Source of the DNA: CAZERD01 sp964515405
GTDB taxonomy: Bacteria > Campylobacterota_A > Desulfurellia > Desulfurellales > CAZERD01
Direction of reading: 5' to 3'
DNA length: 42,432 bases
Assembly (NCBI GenBank): GCA_964515405.1
Contig: CAZERD010000010.1
Coordinates: 1-42,432, forward strand
The notes below the pieces were generated by a model. That model made no database searches, was not told the DNA's origin, and was given only the letters and a program-made list of their open reading frames with translations. Each line of letters begins with the position of its first letter. Within the stretch, counting starts at the first letter, position 1. Made by a program: the position numbers and the translations under genes. This document shows positions 1 through 9,036 of this stretch, one piece after another.

Positions 1-985
1 TATCCACACTACTCTCATAAAATCCACTCCCAACAATCCACATCAGCGGTTTGTAGAGCCTGAGATATGCAATCTCCTTATCCCTCTTGCCTGTCTTGGG
101 GTTAATGCCCACCCAGGTAATGAAACCCTTACCTCTATCTCTGAGTTCTCCCAGATATACACTCCTGTAATAGAAGCCTTCCACATCCGGCTCATTTGAT
201 GAAACACACATTCCCAGGGTGTTGGGTCTATCCGGGTTCACTATGACCCTGCCAAAACATCTACCACCATTGATGTTATAGAGTTGCATAACAAATACAT
301 AATGACCCGAGTGCAAAATACTCTTGGCCCTTGTTAAGAAATGAACAACATCGCTTTCCACATGGCCCATGGGTATGGTGGCCTCGGCACCGAGTATAAT
401 ATTCGTATTACCAAGCTTTTTTACGTACATCACTTTCTTGACAAGACCTCTCTTGTGATACTTTAAAAACCAAAACGAGTAAACAAATCCACCACCATCC
501 ATACCTGCAGCCCTGAGAATGCTGGGAAACACCCTACTCCCAAAAGCATCCCTCAATCCCTTGATGTCCGTAAGCAGTGGCATATCAGGGTAGTATATCA
601 CTGTCCCATCCTTCCTAATCAAAAACAGGTTGGAAACATCCAAGCGTGGAAATGCTCTGATAGTTGAAGGAGTAAGCTTACCAAGCTCATAAATTAGCTT
701 AATTTCAGGTTCCAACCTCTCCACCTCTTCTGTTAGCATCCTCTTCTCACTCTCAAGCTCACTCCTATACGCATAGTCTATAAACGTAACAATATTATTC
801 ACCTGTCTTCTGATAACTCTTCTTTCATGCATAATATAAACCCTTCTCAAAAGGAGCATATTATCGGAAACCTCCTGTTTGTACGTCCTCAAAGCAAAGA
901 ACAATACTACACCCATCACTATAATGATAGAAACAAGTATAACAAAAAATACACCGTCTATTAGAGATAGCGGGATTCTCCGCAA
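1..985 (-). CDS. Membrane-anchored Cache-domain sensor protein, N-terminal part (runs off window start)
   Basis: An open frame with no stop runs on the minus strand from about 985 off the left edge. The proposed start is a TTG preceded at 4-5 nt by GGAG, 19 nt after the cysNC stop. The first ~35 residues hold one hydrophobic membrane segment (GVFFVILVSIIIVMGVVLFF), followed by a helical, charged stretch. Then come two Cache_2-like pieces: the first around VIYYPDMPLLTDIKG to GGGFVYSFW, the second around GFITWVGINPKTGKRDKE to WIVGSGFYES. This is the usual extracytoplasmic ligand-binding part of histidine kinases, diguanylate cyclases or chemoreceptors. The output domain lies outside the window, so the class cannot be stated. 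It is the last visible gene of the hom-to-cysNC run. Confidence 0.75.
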   Translation of the reverse strand, partial: MRRIPLSLIDGVFFVILVSIIIVMGVVLFFALRTYKQEVSDNMLLLRRVYIMHERRVIRRQVNNIVTFIDYAYRSELESEKRMLTEEVERLEPEIKLIYELGKLTPSTIRAFPRLDVSNLFLIRKDGTVIYYPDMPLLTDIKGLRDAFGSRVFPSILRAAGMDGGGFVYSFWFLKYHKRGLVKKVMYVKKLGNTNIILGAEATIPMGHVESDVVHFLTRAKSILHSGHYVFVMQLYNINGGRCFGRVIVNPDRPNTLGMCVSSNEPDVEGFYYRSVYLGELRDRGKGFITWVGINPKTGKRDKEIAYLRLYKPLMWIVGSGFYESSVD

Positions 986-1004
986 ATTCTTCTCCAAAAA
1001 CAGA

Positions 1005-2894
1005 TCAAATTATCCCGTGCTCCTTCAAATACCTTATTATTTTCTCCACAGCTTCATCAACACTTAGCTCCTCGGTCTTTATCTCTACCTCAGCTCCCTC
1101 AGGTGGCTCATAGGGTGAATCTATACCCGTAAACCCCTTTATCAAACCCTTTCTGGCCTTTCTGTAGAGACCCTTTGGATCCCTCTTCTCACAAATCTCA
1201 AGGGGCGTGTTTACATAAACTTCCACAAATTCATCCTCGTCAACAAGGGAACGAACCCTCAGTCTATCCTCCTTATATGGCGAAATAAAGGACGTAATAA
1301 CAACGAGACCTGCATCCACAAACAGTTTAGCAACCTCTCCTATTCTCCTTATATTCTCCGTTCTGTCCTCCTTGGAAAAACCCAAGTCCTTATTCAAACC
1401 ATACCTAACATTATCACCATCCAACAGATATGTGTGAACCCTCATTCTGTTAAGCTTTTCTTCCAAGGCATTCGCTATAGTAGACTTACCAGAAGCACTT
1501 AAACCCGTAAACCAAATAACAGCAGGTTTATGGGACTTCAATCTAACTCTGTCGGACTTATCCACCCTGTGTTTATGCCATACTATATGCCTGCTGACAT
1601 TTCTGTTGAATATCATACCAGCACCTACAGTGTAGTTCGTTATTCTATCTATAACAATAAAACTACCCGTATATCTATTCTCAGCGTACCTATCAAAGGC
1701 TATCTCCGTATAAAGATTGATCCTACAGTAACCAATCTCATTCAAAGAAAGTGAATCAGTCCGTTTTTCCTCCAACGCATTTACATCAACCACATGGTAT
1801 ATCTCATCCACATACATATTTATAAGCGTGGTAGCCCTTTTCATATAGTAAATTCTGTTCAATACAAGCGGCTCCTCATGCATCCACACAACATAAGCAT
1901 CAAAACAGTCGCTCATCTCAGGCACAGAATCTGACTTTACGAGCATATTTCCCCTGCTAACATCTATATCATCTTCAAAAACAATAGAGATAGCATCTCC
2001 ACTACCAGCACTATCAACAGTAATAGGCTCACCAGCAGCAGCCACTGAAAAGTGCGGTGGAACGAGATATTTAACCTTAGACGTAATTCCAGACGGCAAA
2101 ACAGTCAAACTATCCCCACGTCTCACAACACCAGAAACAACTGTGCCACTATATCCTCTAAAATCCCCTTTTCTTATCACGTACTGAACAGGAAACCTGA
2201 AATCATTACTCACCGATCCCTTTCTCACCTCCACCTCTTCAAGTACATTCATGAGAGGTTTCCCGGTGTACCACGGCATGTTTGTGCTTTTCTCAACAAC
2301 ATTATCACCTTTGAGTGCCGAAATGGGAATGAACACCACATCATCTATGTTTAATTCCCTAATAAACTTACCATAATCTGCCTTTATTCTATTAAAGACT
2401 CCCTCATCATAATCCACAAGATCCATCTTATTCACGGCAACGATGACATTTCTTATACCCAGCAGGTCCACAATGAACGTATGCCTCTTTGTTTGGGTTA
2501 ATACACCGTTTCGTGCATCTATTAAAATAACAGCAAGTTCTGAATTGGAGGCCCCAGTGACCATATTTCTGGTATACTGTTCATGCCCTGGAACGTCAGC
2601 TATAATAAACTTTCTTCTCTTTGTAGAAAAATATCTGTAGGCCACATCTATCGTGATCCCCTGTTCTCTCTCAGCCTGCAAACCATCCACTACAACAGAG
2701 AAATCAATATCATCACTATCCCGTCTTCTACCCTCCCTAAGAAGGGAACGAAGCTGATCCTCATAAAGCAACTTTGAGTCGTGTAATAGCCTGCCTATAA
2801 GTGTTGATTTCCCATCATCCACACTACCACATGTAAGGAACTTCAATATACTCTTCTGGCTATCCTCTCTTATAAAATCCTCTACACCTCCCAT
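1005..2894 (-). CDS. cysNC: Bifunctional sulfate adenylyltransferase GTPase subunit / adenylylsulfate kinase (CysNC)
   Basis: A 629-residue fusion of CysN with CysC. The N-terminal part is an EF-Tu-like GTPase with P-loop GSVDDGKS (residues 23-30), G3 motif DVPGH (100-104) and G4 motif NKMD (155-158), followed by the beta-barrel domains. The C-terminal ~175 residues are APS kinase with its own P-loop GLSASGKS (464-471). CysN couples GTP hydrolysis to APS formation by CysD, and the kinase domain converts APS to PAPS. The ATG start lies 2 bp after the cysD stop. No cysH or sulfite reductase gene is next to it, so only the activation half of sulfate assimilation is seen here. Confidence 0.96.
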   Translation of the reverse strand: MGGVEDFIREDSQKSILKFLTCGSVDDGKSTLIGRLLHDSKLLYEDQLRSLLREGRRRDSDDIDFSVVVDGLQAEREQGITIDVAYRYFSTKRRKFIIADVPGHEQYTRNMVTGASNSELAVILIDARNGVLTQTKRHTFIVDLLGIRNVIVAVNKMDLVDYDEGVFNRIKADYGKFIRELNIDDVVFIPISALKGDNVVEKSTNMPWYTGKPLMNVLEEVEVRKGSVSNDFRFPVQYVIRKGDFRGYSGTVVSGVVRRGDSLTVLPSGITSKVKYLVPPHFSVAAAGEPITVDSAGSGDAISIVFEDDIDVSRGNMLVKSDSVPEMSDCFDAYVVWMHEEPLVLNRIYYMKRATTLINMYVDEIYHVVDVNALEEKRTDSLSLNEIGYCRINLYTEIAFDRYAENRYTGSFIVIDRITNYTVGAGMIFNRNVSRHIVWHKHRVDKSDRVRLKSHKPAVIWFTGLSASGKSTIANALEEKLNRMRVHTYLLDGDNVRYGLNKDLGFSKEDRTENIRRIGEVAKLFVDAGLVVITSFISPYKEDRLRVRSLVDEDEFVEVYVNTPLEICEKRDPKGLYRKARKGLIKGFTGIDSPYEPPEGAEVEIKTEELSVDEAVEKIIRYLKEHGII

Positions 2895-2896
2895 TT

Positions 2897-3799
2897 TCAG
2901 AAGTACCCCTCAATCTTTTTCTTTTCCATAGAACCAGCCTGATCAAAATCTATAACCCTGCCCTGCCTTTCAGAATACCGAGTTTCAAGCATTTCCATGA
3001 TTATATCTTCAACCGTCTCAGCATCAGAATTTATAGCACCCGTGAGCGGGTAACAACCAAGTGTCCTGAATCTAACTTTTTCTTTCCTTGCCTTCTTCCT
3101 ATACTCTATGGGCATCCTATCATCATCCACCAGTATCTTAGCTCCACCGATGTCGACAACTTCCCTCTCCTTGGCAAAATACAGCGGTACAACAGGAATC
3201 TTCTCAAGATAAATATACATCCACACATCAAGCTCAGTCCAGTTTGATAGTGGAAAAACCCTTATGCTCTCACCCTTATTTATCCTTGTATTATATATAT
3301 TCCACAACTCAGGTCTTTGATTCTTCGGATCCCATCTGTGGTGCTTATCTCTGAACGAAAAAACCCTCTCCTTGGCCCTAGACTTCTCTTCATCCCTTCT
3401 CGCCCCACCAAATATTACATCAAAGCCATACTTATCAAGAGCTTTCTTAAGGGCCTCTGTCTTCATTATATCCGTATGGACCTTGCTACCATGCACAAAG
3501 GGGTTAATCCCCATCTTCAGGCCTTCCTCATTCACATAAACAATCAAATCAAGCCCCAGCTCCTTCACCCTCCTGTCCCTGAATTCTATCATTTCCCTGA
3601 ACTTCCACGTTGTATCTATGTGCATAAGCGGAAACGGTGGCTTTGACGGATAAAATGCCTTCATGGCGAGGTGCACCATAACCGACGAGTCCTTACCTAC
3701 AGAATAAAGCATCACTGGATTTTCAGCCTCCGCTACAGCTTCCCTTATTATATAGATACTCTCCGCCTCAAGCTCTCTCAGATAAGACTTCTTGCCCAT
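2897..3799 (-). CDS. cysD: Sulfate adenylyltransferase subunit 2 (CysD)
   Basis: About 300 residues, the normal size for CysD of the PAPS-reductase/adenine nucleotide alpha-hydrolase family. It catalyses ATP + sulfate to APS + pyrophosphate together with CysN. The PP-loop motif SVGKDSS lies near residue 34, and conserved stretches such as GGARRDEEKSRAKER and the C-terminal FRTLGCYPLTGAI are present. A GTG two codons upstream (3805) is possible, but the ATG at 3799 has AAGGGAG at 5 nt and is preferred. It is directly followed by cysNC and lies 10 bp after the radical SAM gene. Confidence 0.96.
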   Translation of the reverse strand: MGKKSYLRELEAESIYIIREAVAEAENPVMLYSVGKDSSVMVHLAMKAFYPSKPPFPLMHIDTTWKFREMIEFRDRRVKELGLDLIVYVNEEGLKMGINPFVHGSKVHTDIMKTEALKKALDKYGFDVIFGGARRDEEKSRAKERVFSFRDKHHRWDPKNQRPELWNIYNTRINKGESIRVFPLSNWTELDVWMYIYLEKIPVVPLYFAKEREVVDIGGAKILVDDDRMPIEYRKKARKEKVRFRTLGCYPLTGAINSDAETVEDIIMEMLETRYSERQGRVIDFDQAGSMEKKKIEGYF

Positions 3800-3809
3800 A
3801 AACACTCCC

Positions 3810-6062
3810 TTAACCTCTAAGTATTATCCGCCTCTTGACACAATTACTCCTCAACCCTACACTCCTCTTAATGAACACAAATGGATTCTCGTTCCTCATA
3901 CACAACCAAACTATCCTACCATCGCACGTAGAATAAACAATCCTATCTATGAGTTTCTCCACAGATTTATGCCCTGTGGTAGAAACTCCCTTGATGAATA
4001 TACCATCAGGAAGTACTTCATTCAGCTTGAAGATCCTTTCCATACCTACAAACTCTCTAAAACAAACAATAAGAAATTCGCTCTCAGATTCCACACCCAC
4101 AGGTATTGCTGGAGAGAAAGCTATTCTTGGCTTCCTATTGTAGCCGGAAGAATAAGCCACCGGAAGCATCAAAGATGCAAAAGCCCTTATAAATACTCTC
4201 TGCAAATCCTTATGGGAGATAAACCGAGCCTCGCCCACCTTGCCATACTCGACAAGATACCGTTCTGCAACAGCATCATTGCTATGCGGAACCACTCCTA
4301 TTTCCACCCTTGGAGGCACAGGCCTCAACGAACGCACCATCTCTGGTGTACATATACCACACCCAACACAACCCTCTTCCCTGCAGAATCCTGTGGGAAG
4401 ACCCTTCTTAGCTCTTTCAAACTCTGAAACAAGAAACCTTCTACTCACACCTACATCAATATTATCCCAAGGAAGACTATCCTCAACTGACCTTCCACTA
4501 AACAAAAAGTCAGTATCAAACTCACTCAATATAAGACTGTATACATCCCACAGAAAAAACTCCTGCCAGGAATCCATAAAAGCCCCTTTCCTGAAAGCCT
4601 CCAAAACAACATCTGAAACACCATCGCCTCCAGTAGCATACAAGCTCTCAACAAGAGAGGACTCAGGACTATGAAACCTAAGAGCAATGTTTGACGGAGT
4701 GTTATCCTTTATAATCCTCATTCTGTGTCTCGCTTTCTCAATGCCAATGAATCTGCCCCACTGGAACGGTGTATGGGGTTTAGGGGAAAATGTATTTATA
4801 CTGGCCGAAAATCTCACCCTCTTCTTTAAAGCTCGAGCCATAATCTTCATTTCCCTGAGCAGTTCTGCTATCCCCATCACATCCTCTTCACTCTCAAACG
4901 GCAGACCAATCATAAAATAGAACTTTATCTTCTGCCAGCCAGACTTTATGAGAGCCTCGGCATTTCTCAACACCATCTCTCTCTTTAAACCCTTATTTAC
5001 AATATCGGATAACCTATCAGAACCCACCTCTGGGGCTATAGTGAATGTTGATGTAGAGTACGTTTGCATAAACAAGGACAAAGATTCTCCCACCATATCA
5101 ACCCTCATAGAAGGAAGAGACAGACTAGCACTCATGCTATGAAGATACGGCGTTACTCTATTGAGAAGTTTTGGGAACTCGCTGTAGTCAGAAACGGACA
5201 AAGATAGAAAACCAACATCAGTAAATCCTGTATTTGACACAGCGTTCCTCAATTCGCTGTATATCTCATCCACAGATTTTTCCCTGTAAGGCCTGTACAC
5301 ATAACCGGCTTGACAAAATCTGCACCCTCTTAGGCATCCCCGAGCTATTTCCACTGACAATCTATCGTGCACTGTTTCAAGTATCGGCACCACAGGTCTA
5401 TCAATCCTCGCAAGGCGAGTGCTATACACTCTTGTCACCTGTGAAGCACTATCCACCAATGGAACATAGAACCCTTCCTCTCTGCTCACTATCTGAAGAA
5501 GCTCGTTCCTTTTCTTCACGGAATGAACAATATCAACAAGCTTTGGTATCAGCACCTCAGCATCCCCTATTGCAAATACATCTATGAAGGGCTTAAGAGG
5601 AGAAGGATTAAGAATGGAAGAACCACCGGCAGTAACAAGCGGAAGGGATCGCCTGTCTCTGGAGAATATGTTTATATTGGATAGCTCCAGAATTTTAAGT
5701 ATATTAGTAAACACCATTTCACTGGATACCGTAAAAGCTATAACATCAAATTCTCTTAACGGCTTCCTGTTCTCCAAAGAAAATAACTCTACCCCCTTCC
5801 TAAGCATCAATTCCACAACATCCTTACCAGGCAAAAAAGCCCTTTCACACAAGGCGTTAGGAATACTATTTATGATAGAATAAATAATCTGAACGGAAAG
5901 ATTGTTCATACCAACTTCGTAAACATCTGGGTACACTACCACAAACCTCACCGGCGTTGCACTCCAGTCCTTAACTACACGGTTCCGCTCAATAGAGATA
6001 TATCTCAATGGCTTTCTCACATTCAAAGCATGCTTTTCAAGAAAACTCTCAAGCGATATCAT
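3810..6062 (-). CDS. B12-binding-like radical SAM protein fused to DUF2344 (TIGR03960/TIGR03936 type)
   Basis: A 750-residue protein. The first ~200 residues look like the cobalamin-binding-type domain of this family (YPDVYEVGMNN and related stretches, with GG..SS.LNP). The radical SAM cluster motif is RGCLRGCRFCQ (Cys243, 247, 250). The final ~150 residues match DUF2344, with RYLVEYGKVGEARFISHKDL as its hallmark. The family is widespread, often lies near ribosome or RNase E/G genes, and its reaction is not established to my knowledge, so none is assigned. It starts inside the end of gpsA with a 14-bp overlap, which suggests translational coupling. Confidence 0.9.
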   Translation of the reverse strand: MISLESFLEKHALNVRKPLRYISIERNRVVKDWSATPVRFVVVYPDVYEVGMNNLSVQIIYSIINSIPNALCERAFLPGKDVVELMLRKGVELFSLENRKPLREFDVIAFTVSSEMVFTNILKILELSNINIFSRDRRSLPLVTAGGSSILNPSPLKPFIDVFAIGDAEVLIPKLVDIVHSVKKRNELLQIVSREEGFYVPLVDSASQVTRVYSTRLARIDRPVVPILETVHDRLSVEIARGCLRGCRFCQAGYVYRPYREKSVDEIYSELRNAVSNTGFTDVGFLSLSVSDYSEFPKLLNRVTPYLHSMSASLSLPSMRVDMVGESLSLFMQTYSTSTFTIAPEVGSDRLSDIVNKGLKREMVLRNAEALIKSGWQKIKFYFMIGLPFESEEDVMGIAELLREMKIMARALKKRVRFSASINTFSPKPHTPFQWGRFIGIEKARHRMRIIKDNTPSNIALRFHSPESSLVESLYATGGDGVSDVVLEAFRKGAFMDSWQEFFLWDVYSLILSEFDTDFLFSGRSVEDSLPWDNIDVGVSRRFLVSEFERAKKGLPTGFCREEGCVGCGICTPEMVRSLRPVPPRVEIGVVPHSNDAVAERYLVEYGKVGEARFISHKDLQRVFIRAFASLMLPVAYSSGYNRKPRIAFSPAIPVGVESESEFLIVCFREFVGMERIFKLNEVLPDGIFIKGVSTTGHKSVEKLIDRIVYSTCDGRIVWLCMRNENPFVFIKRSVGLRSNCVKRRIILRG

Positions 6063-7068
6063 ATGTTTCTTGTTTTATGGGCCTCTTCATAAGCTCATTG
6101 AGGGAATCATACGGATCCTTGTTCTCATATAACACTAAATAAGTTTCCCTCGTTATAGGCATATCAATTGAATACTTTACAGACAATTCAAAAACAGAAC
6201 GCACCGTATACACACCTTCAGGCACCATAACCATTGACGCAAGTATATCTTCAAGCTTTTCACCATGGGCTATCCTGAGCCCAACTGCCCTATTCCTGCT
6301 GAGTCTACCCGTGCATGTCAAAATAAGATCTCCCAACCCAGCAAGACCCATGAAGGTTTCCCTTCTGGCACCCATGAACACGCCAAATTTCATCATTTCA
6401 AAAAGCCCTCTTGTTATCAGGGAAGCTCTTGCATTATCACCATACCTGAGTCCATCACTTATTCCAGATGTAATGGCTATAATATTTTTCAAGGCTCCTC
6501 CAAGCTCAACACCTATAACATCTGTTGAGGTATAAACCCTATAGTAATGCCTCTGAAAAAACAAAGAAGCCACATCTCTGGCCAACGCTTCGTTCCATGA
6601 GGCAACAACAGCAGCCGCAGGCAATTGCTTGGCAATCTCCAAAGCAAAATTAGGCCCACTTAGCACAGCACTCCTGTCCGATCCGTGTGAAATCACATCC
6701 CTTACTATTCCAAGAGGGGTAAGAGATGTCTTATACTCCATACCCTTTGATACACTGATAATAACATGCTCAGGCGAAATATAATCCTTCATCTGAAGTA
6801 AAACTCCGCGCATAAACCGTACCGGCACAGCTATGATAACAGAGTCAACGTGCTTAACAATACCTATATCGTTAACAGGGGTAATGTTCTCAGAGAGCCT
6901 TACACCCTTCAAGTACTTCGAATTTACTCCTGTGTATAATATCTCTTTGTATAACTCCCTGTCCCTAATAAATAAAAAAACACTCTTCCCCTTTCTGGCA
7001 AGCATATCAGCAATAGCACTACCCCAGCTACCACTTCCAATAACAGCTATTCTATCTATTTCTTTCAT
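6049..7068 (-). CDS. gpsA: NAD(P)-dependent glycerol-3-phosphate dehydrogenase
   Basis: A 339-residue cytosolic enzyme that reduces dihydroxyacetone phosphate to sn-glycerol-3-phosphate for phospholipid synthesis. The N-terminal Rossmann motif is IAVIGSGSWGSAIADMLA. The substrate and catalytic regions are also typical: SGPNFALEIA, ELGGALKNIIAI with its conserved lysine, and GDNARASLITRGL. Length is normal. The start overlaps the 3' end of coaX by 17 bp and the stop overlaps the radical SAM gene, so it sits inside the long minus-strand operon. Confidence 0.97.
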   Translation of the reverse strand: MKEIDRIAVIGSGSWGSAIADMLARKGKSVFLFIRDRELYKEILYTGVNSKYLKGVRLSENITPVNDIGIVKHVDSVIIAVPVRFMRGVLLQMKDYISPEHVIISVSKGMEYKTSLTPLGIVRDVISHGSDRSAVLSGPNFALEIAKQLPAAAVVASWNEALARDVASLFFQRHYYRVYTSTDVIGVELGGALKNIIAITSGISDGLRYGDNARASLITRGLFEMMKFGVFMGARRETFMGLAGLGDLILTCTGRLSRNRAVGLRIAHGEKLEDILASMVMVPEGVYTVRSVFELSVKYSIDMPITRETYLVLYENKDPYDSLNELMKRPIKQETYDIA

Positions 7069-7810
7069 ATATCGTTTTCAAACCAAAAATGGTGAGATAC
7101 GGACGATAGGCATCAACAACATCCAGGTGCCTATACAATATAATACCTTCACCCCCTGTTGCAACAACCTTGGGTTTTATACCCATTTCCTCAACTATTT
7201 TACGCACCATACCTTCTATAAGAGAGAGATACCCGAACATAATACCAGACTGAATACTCTCCACAGTCGTTTTCCCTATAACCCTAACAGGAAAATTTAA
7301 AGAAACTCGAGGAAGTTTAGCCGTATTCATCGCAAGAGCGTCAGCAGCTATTGATATACCAGGTGCAATAGCACCCCCTATATACTCCCCTTTTCTGCTT
7401 ACCACATCAAACGTAATGGCAGTCCCTGAATCTATCACTATCAGTGCATCTTTGAATTCTTCATAGGCACCCACAGCATTGGCTATCCTATCAGCGCCAA
7501 CTTCCTTGGGGCTATCATACCTGATAGGCATTCCTGTCTTAATTCCTGCACCAACCTCAATAGGCGTTACGCCTAGCAACAGCTTTATAGCACCCACCAA
7601 CCTCTCCGAAACAGATGGGACAACACTCGCTACTATTGCACCATCAGCATTCTCCCCAATGTCATTCAACCTCAACAGATTGGAAAGCATAATGTAATAT
7701 TCATCCTGGGTAGCCTTGAGGTTTGTACTCAACCTGAAATGAACGAATCTCCTCTTGAGAAAAACACCTATCACTATATTAGTGTTTCCAACATCTACAG
7801 CAAGCAACAT
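7052..7810 (-). CDS. coaX: Type III pantothenate kinase
   Basis: A 252-residue CoaX, which phosphorylates pantothenate in the first step of CoA synthesis. Family marks are DVGNTN at the N-terminus (residues 5-10), YDSPKEVGADRIANAVGA in the pantothenate-binding region, IDSGTAITFD and GGAIAPGI. This ASKHA-fold class is unrelated to CoaA and CoaB-type kinases. The ATG start lies 4 bp after the tyrS stop and the end overlaps gpsA. Confidence 0.97.
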   Translation of the reverse strand: MLLAVDVGNTNIVIGVFLKRRFVHFRLSTNLKATQDEYYIMLSNLLRLNDIGENADGAIVASVVPSVSERLVGAIKLLLGVTPIEVGAGIKTGMPIRYDSPKEVGADRIANAVGAYEEFKDALIVIDSGTAITFDVVSRKGEYIGGAIAPGISIAADALAMNTAKLPRVSLNFPVRVIGKTTVESIQSGIMFGYLSLIEGMVRKIVEEMGIKPKVVATGGEGIILYRHLDVVDAYRPYLTIFGLKTIYERNR

Positions 7811-7814
7811 AAAC

Positions 7815-9035
7815 CTATTCCACTACGATTCTAGCAATCCTTCTCTTACCCACTCTGAGTACGAATTCACCCTTCCCTACTCTCAGATTATCATCTATAA
7901 TCCTCTCAGAGTCAATGTATACCCCACCAGCCTTTATAAGTCTCCTAGCCTGAGAGGTGCTCTCTGCAAATCCTACTTCCTTCATGAGGCGGGCTATCCA
8001 AATGTCATTATCCACTCTAAGTCTTATCTTATCAACGGCCTCCGGCACTTCTCTCCTGGTAAACACCCTATCAAAATACTCCTTGGCACGTTGCGCAGAC
8101 TCCCTACCACAAAATCTCTCTGTCAATTCAAAGGCCAACCTTTCTTTTACGCTCTTCGGATGAAGAGTTTCCCTTTTTACACCGGTCTTCATCCGTTCTA
8201 TCTCATCCATTGTAACGTCACTCAGGAGCTCATAATACCTCCACATCAGCTCATCAGAAATAGACATGAGTTTTCCATATATATCCTTCGGATCCTCATC
8301 TATGCCTATGTAGTTTCCGTAAGACTTGCTCATTTTGAGCACACCATCCGTCCCTTCAAGCAACGGCACAGTTATTATGCTCTGGGGTCTTTGATTGAAT
8401 TTCCTCTGCAGATCCCTACCCACCAACAGATTAAATTTCTGATCCGTACCACCAAGCTCAACATCAGCCTTCAAAGCAACAGAGTCGTATCCCTGAATCA
8501 GAGGGTACAAAAACTCGTGTATGGATATAGGCTTGTTGGAGCGAAACCTCTTTGCAAAATCTTCTCTTTCCAGCATCCTCGCAACTGTCATACTTGAAGC
8601 CATCTCAATAAGCTCCCTTGCAGATAGTCTCCCATTCCACTCAGAATTGTAAACTACTTTTGTTTTATTCTTGTCCAATATCTTGAATATCTGCCTCCTG
8701 TATGTTTTTGCATTCTCCTCCACCTCTTCTGGAGAAAGCGCTCTCCTTGTCTCACTTTTCCCTGTAGGGTCACCTATCATACCAGTAAAATCCCCTATAA
8801 GAAAATAAACTTCATGTCCTAGATCCTGAAAGTGCTTAAGCTTCTGTATGAGAACAGTATGTCCAAGATGCAAGTCAGGAGCCGTCGGATCAAATCCTGC
8901 CTTAACCCTTAAGGGCCTACCACTTTCAAGCGACTCCTTTATTTTCTGCTTCAACTCCTCAACCTCAATCACATCAACCGTACCCCTCTTTATAAGTCTA
9001 ATCTGTTTCTCAACCTCTCTACCTATCTCATCCAT
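7815..9035 (-). CDS. tyrS: Tyrosyl-tRNA synthetase
   Basis: A class I synthetase of about 406 residues that charges tRNA-Tyr. It has the HIGH-type motif HLGH (residues 56-59), the substrate loop QGYDSVALKADVELGGTDQ, the KMSKS loop (LKMSKSYGN) and a C-terminal S4 RNA-binding domain (SQARRLIKAGGVYID). A longer frame with a GTG start at 9059 exists, but the ATG at 9035 is preferred. It follows AGGTGTGGG, lies one base after the nrdJ stop, and gives the usual N-terminus. Confidence 0.96.
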   Translation of the reverse strand: MDEIGREVEKQIRLIKRGTVDVIEVEELKQKIKESLESGRPLRVKAGFDPTAPDLHLGHTVLIQKLKHFQDLGHEVYFLIGDFTGMIGDPTGKSETRRALSPEEVEENAKTYRRQIFKILDKNKTKVVYNSEWNGRLSARELIEMASSMTVARMLEREDFAKRFRSNKPISIHEFLYPLIQGYDSVALKADVELGGTDQKFNLLVGRDLQRKFNQRPQSIITVPLLEGTDGVLKMSKSYGNYIGIDEDPKDIYGKLMSISDELMWRYYELLSDVTMDEIERMKTGVKRETLHPKSVKERLAFELTERFCGRESAQRAKEYFDRVFTRREVPEAVDKIRLRVDNDIWIARLMKEVGFAESTSQARRLIKAGGVYIDSERIIDDNLRVGKGEFVLRVGKRRIARIVVE

Positions 9036-9036
9036 C